Of a stretch of DNA of 49,408 bases, positions 43,699 through 49,408 are shown piece by piece; within the stretch, counting starts at the first letter, position 1, and every line of letters begins with the position of its first letter. The position numbers and the translations under genes are program-made. The notes beneath the pieces were generated by a model, which saw only the letters and a list, made by a program, of their open reading frames with translations, was not told where the DNA came from and made no database searches. Source of the DNA: Legionella sp. 515359. GTDB taxonomy: Bacteria > Pseudomonadota > Gammaproteobacteria > Legionellales > Legionellaceae. The DNA is taken from NCBI GenBank assembly GCA_025941565.1, contig JAPCYN010000027.1, forward strand, positions 1 to 49,408. Reading direction: 5' to 3'.

Positions 43699-43860
43699 TG
43701 GGTTGCCTCAAATTAAGATCTCAATTGTTTTAATCGATTAGAATAATATGTCTTAACGCTAGCCGACCTGTTAGATTTAGGAAAAAAACAGCTTATAATT
43801 CCATGTATGTCTCTCTCACTGGAATACAATAAATAGTGAATTATATGAGGATTTCTTTAA

Positions 43861-44493
43861 ATGACCAACGAATTTGGCCCTAAAATAAAAAAGGGTTATG
43901 ACAGCATAGCCGATGTTTGGAATGAAAAACGAGAATGGTATATAGAACAAGAATCTATTGATGAAGCTATCTCATATCTGAAAAAAGGTGCCTCTATTTT
44001 AGATGTTGGATGTGGTTCTGGTAAACCTATTGCGGCATACCTTCTTTCTAAAGGTTTTGATGTACATGGAATTGATATTTCAGCAAAACAAGTTGAACAT
44101 GCAAAACACATTATTCAGAAAGATAACCTTTTTGTTACGGACATCTTTTCATTCTCAACAACAGTTACCTTTGATGCCATTATTTGCTGGTTTACTATAT
44201 TCCATATCCACGCAAATCAACATCCAGAAGTTTTAAAGAAACTTCATTCTTTATTAAAACCTAAAGGCATACTATTAATCACCTTTGCAGATACTAGTAT
44301 AGAACCTGAGGGAACCGACTTAACCATAATCGATGAGCATACTATTGAATCTGAAATGTTTGGCGAACGCTTTTACCATAGCGGTAACCCTGCTCCCATT
44401 AATAGCCAAATAGTTAAATCTGTTGGTTTTAAAATAACTGGAGATAAAATCGATCAACCTGGAAATCAAGTCATTTTAGCGATGAAAGAATAA
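43861..44493 (+). CDS. class I SAM-dependent methyltransferase
   Basis: A 210-residue methyltransferase with motif I ILDVGCGSGKPIAAYL, acidic residue in VHGIDISAKQ, and FDAIICWFTIFHI. It resembles the small-molecule methyltransferases of the UbiE/TehB kind. AGGA precedes the ATG. Followed after 16 nt by the LD-carboxypeptidase gene and transcribed away from the minus-strand operon. Confidence 0.85.
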   Translation: MTNEFGPKIKKGYDSIADVWNEKREWYIEQESIDEAISYLKKGASILDVGCGSGKPIAAYLLSKGFDVHGIDISAKQVEHAKHIIQKDNLFVTDIFSFSTTVTFDAIICWFTIFHIHANQHPEVLKKLHSLLKPKGILLITFADTSIEPEGTDLTIIDEHTIESEMFGERFYHSGNPAPINSQIVKSVGFKITGDKIDQPGNQVILAMKE

Positions 44494-44509
44494 ATAAAAG
44501 GTAAAAACC

Positions 44510-45648
44510 ATGATTAATCCACTTAAAATAGGCGATACCATTGGTCTGATTACTCCTTCAAGCCCTATGATGCCAGGACGACTTGAATCTGGTATTTCCT
44601 ATTTGCAGCAAAAAGGATTTAAAGTAAAAGTGGGTAAGCATCTACATGATTCACAACGTTTTATGGCAGGAGATGACGAAAACCGAGCCCAAGATATTAT
44701 GGATTTTTTTCTTGATCAAGGAGTGAAAGCCATCATGGCTACAGGAGGTGGACGATGGTCGCGCTACCTCGTGATTGATTTTAGCCGTCCCTAGCTAAAA
44801 TCGACTCGTCAACGCGCGAAGCTAAAAGGCCGCGACTGTCCTGCGTCCGTTAACGTTTGCTCTGAACGAGCAAAGCGTTTACCTCCCACAATGACTCTAC
44901 GCCCTGATATTAATTTTTTTAACATCCCTTCGGGCTGATTAAAAAAATCACGGGCTATCGCGGACTACGCGCCTCGGCGTTACGCCTTCCTTGGCGCGCA
45001 GCGTATGGTTCGCAACGAATACTTCCTTTTCTTGATTATGATGTGATTCGTGCTAATCCTAAAATCTTAACGGGTTTTAGTGATACCACAGCCCTGCAAT
45101 CAGGTTTATTAAAAAAAGCCGGCATTATTTCTTGCACTGGTTTTATATTTGGTGACTTAGACAATGGCTTGCTAGATCCTTTAATTGAGAGAACCCTGCT
45201 TGCATGTCTTCAAGGAGAATCTTTTCATATTGCTGAGGGTCAATCCGTGTACCCAGGTATTGCAAAAGGGACATTAATTGGTGGCAATTTAGAAAGCTGG
45301 GTTGCCCTATTGGGAACTCCCTACCAATCAGCTGTAAAAGATTCTATTCTACTACTCGAAGATGTTGGAGCTGAACCCTTTCAAGTTGACTGTAGGTTAT
45401 CGCAACTTGATTTAGCAGGAATTTTCAAACAAGTATCCGGTGTTATTTTTGGGCAATTCGCACGTTGTAAAGCAAATTATTTTCCTGAACGAGACGGTAC
45501 TGTAGAAGACGTAATTGATGAATGGTCATCGCGAATAAATGTTCCTTGTATTAAAAATTTTCCTAATGGGCATATCCCTAGACGCTGCGTGCTACCTCTT
45601 GGTAAAGAGGTTTTATTAAATGCAGATCAAGGTATACTTACGGTATAG
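44510..45648 (+). pseudogene. LD-carboxypeptidase/MccF-like peptidase, interrupted
   Basis: Peptidase S66 family: cytoplasmic LD-carboxypeptidases trim murein tetrapeptides, and MccF relatives hydrolyse microcin C-type drugs. The first 80 codons (IGDTIGLITPSSPMM to AIMATGGG) are intact, then 257 foreign bases follow, and the frame resumes as SQRILPFLDYDVIRANP. The downstream part keeps the Ser in GFSDTTAL, Glu in LLEDVGAEPF and His in NGHIPR, the S66 triad. Without the insert the protein would be about 294 residues, the normal size. A 201-residue frame from an internal ATG (45043) could be made but lacks the N-terminal domain. Confidence 0.85.
44752..45008. mobile_element. 257-bp GC-rich palindromic insertion in the peptidase gene
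   Basis: Boundaries are set by the peptidase frame: TGG precedes the insert (44749-44751) and TGG ends it (45006-45008), a possible 3-bp target duplication. The insert is clearly more GC-rich than its surroundings and full of inverted repeats: GATTTTAGC/GCTAAAATC, AACGTTTGCTC/GAGCAAAGCGTT, GATTAAAAAAATC with its mate TTAATTTTTTTAA, and GGCGTTACGCC. It has no ORF of note. It looks like a MITE or a dispersed palindromic element; no clear long terminal repeats seen. Confidence 0.65.
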
Positions 45649-45681
45649 AAAATCAATTTCAATTAAGTTGCACTTATTCTA

Positions 45682-46647
45682 ATGGATACTGATAGTCCAA
45701 TACCCAATGAACAAATTACATCTTCTGTTGTACATTCAATGACAGGAGAGCAGGTACTATCTGCGATAAGACTGGCAACTGGTGATCAAAACTTTGTATA
45801 TGCTGTAAAGACTACTGCTGCAGAATATGTACTCCGTTTGACTGATCTCAGTCATAAATATAAATTTCAGGCTGCTATTGCATGGCAGAAAATACTAATC
45901 CCTCTTGGTGTCCCTCTAGCTGAATTTATTAATTCAGATATAGATGGCAAGCATTCCCCTTTTCCTGCATTACTGATGATGCGTTTGCCAGGTGATGATC
46001 TGATTAATGTTTATCAAGAATTAACAAATGCAGAAAAGAAAAGTTTAGCTAATGAAATGGTTAGTATCCAGTCTTTATGTGCCAGCCTTCCTGACGGCCC
46101 TGGTTACGGTATTTTTGACAGTTATGACGTAATTCCAACAGAAAAAACATGGTATGAGTTTTTAACAAAAAGATTGGAACTATACAAAGAGCATATAACC
46201 AAAAACGCTGTTTTTAATCCAGATATGGTTACACAAGTTCTTAACGTGGCTCAAAAAATGAAAGAGAACTTTAACATTATTCGACCAACACCTTTTTTAT
46301 GGGATGCCAGCGAACGCAACGTATTGGTACATGATAGTAAGATCGCAGGTATTGTAGATGTGGATGAAATTTGTTTTGGTGACCCATTATTAGTGATTGC
46401 GCTAACAAGTACATGTCTTGAGCTTGAAGGTCTTGATACTATATATACTGATTACTGGGCAGCGGCTTTAAATCTTGATAAATCAGCGCAAGACAGGCTT
46501 GATTTTTATAGATTATTTTATTCTATAGCTTTTATGCGAAAACACTCAATGCTAACAGCCAATAGCAAGAAAGTTATGTTTGATATTGAGAAGCTATTAA
46601 GCCTTTTTCATCAATCGTGGGATCGACTTAGTAAATTGCATGTCTAA
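45682..46647 (+). CDS. APH-family phosphotransferase with altered catalytic loop
   Basis: A 321-residue protein of the aminoglycoside phosphotransferase/choline kinase-like fold. It shows the N-lobe pattern (FVYAVKTTAAEYVLRLTD), a hinge, and in the C-lobe FLWDASERNVLV and GIVDVDEICFGDP. The brenner loop normally reads HxDxxxxN; here the His is Trp (WDASERN) while Asp and Asn remain, and the metal Asp of the DFD-like VDVDE is present. It may be active on aminoglycosides, macrolides or another hydroxyl compound. No clear ribosome binding site; start at 45682 is the first ATG after the peptidase. Confidence 0.75.
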   Translation: MDTDSPIPNEQITSSVVHSMTGEQVLSAIRLATGDQNFVYAVKTTAAEYVLRLTDLSHKYKFQAAIAWQKILIPLGVPLAEFINSDIDGKHSPFPALLMMRLPGDDLINVYQELTNAEKKSLANEMVSIQSLCASLPDGPGYGIFDSYDVIPTEKTWYEFLTKRLELYKEHITKNAVFNPDMVTQVLNVAQKMKENFNIIRPTPFLWDASERNVLVHDSKIAGIVDVDEICFGDPLLVIALTSTCLELEGLDTIYTDYWAAALNLDKSAQDRLDFYRLFYSIAFMRKHSMLTANSKKVMFDIEKLLSLFHQSWDRLSKLHV

Positions 46648-46733
46648 AAAGATATTTTAAGAGGGTAATGAGGCACTGAATTTAGATGGTATTTAAGATA
46701 TGCTCTCTAGAAATGTAGCATAAGGGTATCGAT

Positions 46734-47153
46734 ATGCAATGGGAAATAATTAAAAGTTCTAATGAAGTTATAGAATATATTGATAATACGCTGGGCGATT
46801 TCAATAAAACGCAAGTTAACTATAATTCTAAAATGGATTATCTACCTCTTAACTTTCATATTTGTAATAAATTAGGGAATATAATCGCTGGAATCAATGC
46901 ATTTTCTTGTTGGCAAATGCTCTATATTAGTGAGTTTTATGTAGATGAAAATTTTCGGAATAAAGGCTTAGGTACACTATTATTGACGAAAATTGAGCAA
47001 GAAGCTAAAAAAGCTGGAAGCATTATTTCTCAAACCGACACTTTCGATTGGCAAGCCAAGGATTTCTATTTAAAGTTTGGGTATGACGTATTTGGTATAA
47101 TAGAAAATGCACCTGAAGGGCATAAACGTTACTATCTTAAAAAAATATTATAA
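46734..47153 (+). CDS. GNAT-family N-acetyltransferase
   Basis: A single-domain GNAT of 139 residues: ISEFYVDENFRNKGLGTLLL holds the acetyl-CoA pyrophosphate loop (RNKGLG), and DFYLKFGYDVFG is the usual C-terminal motif. These small enzymes commonly acetylate amines of drugs, polyamines or protein N-termini. It ends 20 nt before the Cache-domain gene. Confidence 0.85.
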   Translation: MQWEIIKSSNEVIEYIDNTLGDFNKTQVNYNSKMDYLPLNFHICNKLGNIIAGINAFSCWQMLYISEFYVDENFRNKGLGTLLLTKIEQEAKKAGSIISQTDTFDWQAKDFYLKFGYDVFGIIENAPEGHKRYYLKKIL

Positions 47154-47631
47154 TGTTGAAATAGGTGACTCTATGAGTATCAAACTGATCTTTCGTATTA
47201 TTTTCTTTTTTACAATTAGCCTAACAAGTATGGATGTATTGGCTGTGGAAAGTGAAAGAAAAATAGATGAAGAAAATGTTATTGATACCGTTAAACAAGC
47301 AAAGGCTTATATCCAGCAATATGGGAAAAATAAAGCTATCAGTGAATTTAAAAAGAATTCAAGCGTGATTTTTGCTATAGAATTTAATGGTACTATTCTA
47401 GCCTCTCCAATCCATCCTGAAACAGTTGGAATTAATCAAATCAATTTTAAAGATCCATCTGGTGCTTTAGTAGTTAAACAAGAAATTGATAGAGCGATAG
47501 CAGGAGGGGGTTGGCTTAAGGGACGATATAGAAAAAATCATAAAACTGGTCAAAATGAATGTAGAAGACTTTATATTCTTCCAATGAAAGGGGTAATCCC
47601 CCCATTTTTAATCGAAGCTAAAAGTAGAAGC

Positions 47632-48459
47632 TTAGGCCACTAGAGCCAATTTTTGCCTTGGAGTAATTCCTCCAATAGCAGTATTAGGACGCACATTGTT
47701 GTACGTCCATAACCATTGTGTCGCATGTAATTGTACCTCGGCAATATTTTCAAATAAATATTGGCTTAACCAATCATACCGAACAGTACGGTTATAACGT
47801 TCAATGTAAGCATTTTGCTGTGGATTTCCCGGTTGAATAAAAACCAACTGTATCTGATTATTATCAGCCCATTGCTTCAGTAATTTACTGATATATTCAG
47901 GACCGTTATCACAACGTATCTGTTGAGGCTTACCACGCCATTCAATGATCTGATTGAGAGCTCGTACAACCCTCTCTGCTGGCAAAGACAAATCGACTTC
48001 TATAGCAAGACCCTCACGGTTGAAATCATCAATCACATTAAATAATCGATAACTGCGCCCATCAGTTAATTGATCGTACATAAAGTCCATCGACCAGCAT
48101 TCATTGATTGCAGTGGGCACTGCTAATGCTTCTGGTTTTTCCCTTATTAACCGTTTTTTGGGTTTGATCCGCATGTTGAGTTCTAACTCCCGATAGATTC
48201 GATAAACTCGTTTGTGATTCCAGATAAAACCTTTAACATTGCGAAGATATAAAAAACATAAACCAAAACCCCAATTACGCTGGTTCTGTGCCAGACACAA
48301 CAACCAATCCGCGATTATTGCATTTTCATCGTTTAATTTTGGTTGATATCGATAACAAGTTTCACTGATACCAAACAGTTCACAAGACAATCGAATGGAA
48401 ATATCCTTATTAGTCACCGCCTTTTTCGCCAATTCTCGTCGACGAGACGGTGTTACCAC
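47632..48459 (-). CDS. IS3-family transposase OrfB (DDE integrase core)
   Basis: Catalytic transposase part, 275 residues from a GTG. It has the HTH_21 segment ([15 protein letters not shown]), then the DDE core: Asp in [14 protein letters not shown], Asp in [11 protein letters not shown] and Glu in [16 protein letters not shown]. Normally made as an OrfAB fusion by -1 frameshift at an A7G run around 48462-48470 at the end of orfA. No damage seen. Confidence 0.93.
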   Translation of the reverse strand: MVTPSRRRELAKKAVTNKDISIRLSCELFGISETCYRYQPKLNDENAIIADWLLCLAQNQRNWGFGLCFLYLRNVKGFIWNHKRVYRIYRELELNMRIKPKKRLIREKPEALAVPTAINECWSMDFMYDQLTDGRSYRLFNVIDDFNREGLAIEVDLSLPAERVVRALNQIIEWRGKPQQIRCDNGPEYISKLLKQWADNNQIQLVFIQPGNPQQNAYIERYNRTVRYDWLSQYLFENIAEVQLHATQWLWTYNNVRPNTAIGGITPRQKLALVA

Positions 48460-48719
48460 TTTTTTTCAATAGCCTCTTTAAGTATTTCTGCTTTAAGTCG
48501 TTCTTCGGCATACATCTTTTTAAGGCGGCTATTTTCAGCTTCTAGTTCTTTTAAACGCGACATCATTGATGCATCCATACCTCCAAATTTCGCTCGCCAT
48601 TTATAAAATGTAGCTGCGCTGATAACATGTTCTCGACATAGCTCTGAAATAGGCGTTCCACCTTCGGCTTGTTTGAGTATTGATAGTATTTGACTGTCTG
48701 TAAATTTTGATTTTTTCAT
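48453..48719 (-). CDS. IS3-family OrfA (helix-turn-helix)
   Basis: An 88-residue protein with the transposase_8 helix-turn-helix ([16 protein letters not shown], then [18 protein letters not shown]) and a leucine-zipper-like tail ([20 protein letters not shown]), which recognises the IS ends and multimerises. The last codons GAA AAA AAG form the slippery site that leads into orfB. Confidence 0.93.
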   Translation of the reverse strand: MKKSKFTDSQILSILKQAEGGTPISELCREHVISAATFYKWRAKFGGMDASMMSRLKELEAENSRLKKMYAEERLKAEILKEAIEKKW

Positions 48720-48925
48720 GCAGAATCTCCTGCGCTTAGATTACGAGAAAATTCTACTTTTAGCATCAGTTATTTTACGGGGGGATTACCAAGGCAATTA
48801 TTTAATAGGTTCATGGTATTACTATGCGGTGAGCAAAAAGGGAAAATGTTTAATTTAAATCATTTAAGTAGTTTTAAATCTTCAATGATATATTTGGGTC
48901 AGATTAAGACTTAATCAAGCTTTAT

Positions 48926-49330
48926 TTATAATTTTTTATTATTTATTTGTAGCAAAAATTGTATGGCTCTCTCTATGGCTATAGGATAATAGTATCTCAG
49001 GCCAGGGTTATTTTTTTGAGCTTCAAGCCAGGCTATAGTCATTAATCTTCTGGCAAGCATGAAATATGGGTTTAATTGAATATCTTCCTCAGATAATGGC
49101 ATATACCTGGAATAGCCTTTGAATAAAGATTCTTTTAATTTCGTAAAACTTTTATGCTTATTCCCCTCGGCAACATGTTCAAAAGCGCCTAATGCTACAG
49201 CCAGATCATCTCCGTAAAAACCAACCCCGCATTCATCAAAATCAATCACGGAATAATGTCCTTGATGAACAAGAATATTATTGGGTTGTACATCAGAGTG
49301 TATTACTCCGGTTTTATCTTTATGGGCCAT
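48926..49330 (-). pseudogene. APH-family phosphotransferase, C-terminal fragment
   Basis: The fragment has the catalytic loop GVIHSDVQPNNILV (HxDxxxxN) and metal-binding YSVIDFDECG of the APH fold, followed by a normal C-terminal helical part to a stop at 48926. The N-lobe (nucleotide-binding) is missing: in-frame stops lie just before the ATG at 49330, and the 78 bp up to the window edge in other frames shows no convincing kinase N-lobe. Unlike the kinase at 45682, its catalytic His is intact. Confidence 0.7.
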
Positions 49331-49408
49331 TTGACGTGGTCAAGCAAAAGTTTACAACCCAGTTAAGCAACTTTCATTAAAGTTTCTACCTGTTGCTCAA
49401 ATTGGTTT

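Larger units (their letters stand above)
47592..48790 (-). mobile_element. IS3-family insertion sequence, complete, 4-bp target duplication
   Basis: Ends match as inverted repeats: GGTAATCCCCCC at 47592-47603 and its complement at 48779-48790, with a further shared inner stretch GCTAAAAGTAGAA. The flanks AAGG (47588-47591 and 48791-48794) are a 4-bp duplication, which fits the IS407 group of IS3. It encodes orfA and orfB in overlapping frames. Length 1199 bp. It appears recently inserted, because the host gene is otherwise intact. Confidence 0.92.
47173..48858 (+). pseudogene. secreted single-Cache-domain protein, split by an IS
   Basis: Periplasmic sensor-like protein: signal peptide (LIFRIIFFFTISLTSMDVLA), then a Cache domain with AKAYIQQYGKNKAISEF, VFAIEFNGTIL-type strand, NQINFKDPSGALVVK and GWLKGRYRK. 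At 47591 an IS interrupts it. Joining base 47591 to 48795, with one AAGG copy removed, restores PMKGNYLIGSWYYY and a stop at 48856-48858, the end of a complete Cache domain. Start ATG 47173 with AGGTGA 4 nt upstream. The split form would make a truncated protein with an IS-derived tail ending in SLGH. Confidence 0.88.

Noticed and set aside
38835-47160. Possible integron cassette array because of AadA and small resistance-type genes
   Set aside because: No integron integrase, no attC-like imperfect inverted repeats between genes, and the genes form overlapping operons on both strands.
1-49408. CRISPR array, rRNA genes or a replication origin
   Set aside because: No spaced direct repeats of CRISPR type, no rRNA-like stretches and no iteron or oriC pattern were seen on reading both strands.

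Overview
The window looks like a genomic island in a low-GC gammaproteobacterium, most likely a Legionella or close relative. This rests on base composition, the look of the proteins, a GlnD-type fragment and the mobile-element content; no 16S or ribosomal marker is present. The left edge (110-154) carries the 3' half of a tRNA-Pro on the minus strand, immediately followed by a P4-type tyrosine recombinase, the usual arrangement for an island integrated at a tRNA 3' end. The other junction is not in the window.

Region 1 (0.1-10.4 kb) is accessory DNA. It holds the integrase, a HigBA-like toxin-antitoxin pair on a possibly leaderless transcript, a deletion-scarred HD-hydrolase remnant, a large secreted protein with a permuted papain-like N-terminal domain, a frameshifted ardA antirestriction gene, an ABC exporter, and a pair of overlapping tyrosine-recombinase genes of which the first has lost catalytic residues. 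The most unusual content is two hammerhead ribozymes on the minus strand (5784-5831 and 10041-10095). Each sits at the predicted 5' end of a transcript, directly after a putative -10 box, and each is followed by the same pseudoknot (UUCCC with GGGAA, and a closing stem that differs by compensatory changes between the copies). One leads the small ORF-ardA unit and the other the recombinase pair.

Region 2 (10.2-37.6 kb) is a hybrid NRPS/trans-AT polyketide cluster. The two ends carry the same GCGTCACTG palindrome in opposite orientation. Four megasynthase genes diverge from a 181-bp intergenic region: three on the minus strand (KR-ACP-KS-KR-ACP-KS; KS-ACP-TE; C-A-PCP-KS-DH) and one on the plus strand (KR-MT-ACP-ACP-KS-DH). 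None contains an AT domain; a separate malonyl-type acyltransferase follows the plus-strand megasynthase. Two proteins end in KS-DH and two begin with KR, so the likely assembly order is C-A-PCP-KS-DH // KR-MT-ACP-ACP-KS-DH // KR-ACP-KS-KR-ACP-KS // KS-ACP-TE. Behind the AT come an FAD amine-oxidase-like enzyme, an isochorismatase-like hydrolase, an MFS transporter and an ABC-F ATPase. The last two suggest export and possibly ribosomal self-protection, hence perhaps a translation-targeting product.

Region 3 (37.6-49.4 kb) contains a two-gene unit of unknown function, then a tightly overlapping minus-strand operon (alpha/beta hydrolase, methyltransferase, cyclase-family hydrolase, AadA-like nucleotidyltransferase, GNAT, MazG-zinc ribbon), then plus-strand drug-modification-type genes (methyltransferase, LD-carboxypeptidase, APH-like kinase, GNAT, Cache protein). 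Several are broken: the LD-carboxypeptidase by a 257-bp palindrome-rich insertion, the Cache-domain gene by an IS3-family element whose removal restores the reading frame exactly, and a second APH that is only a C-terminal fragment at the right edge.
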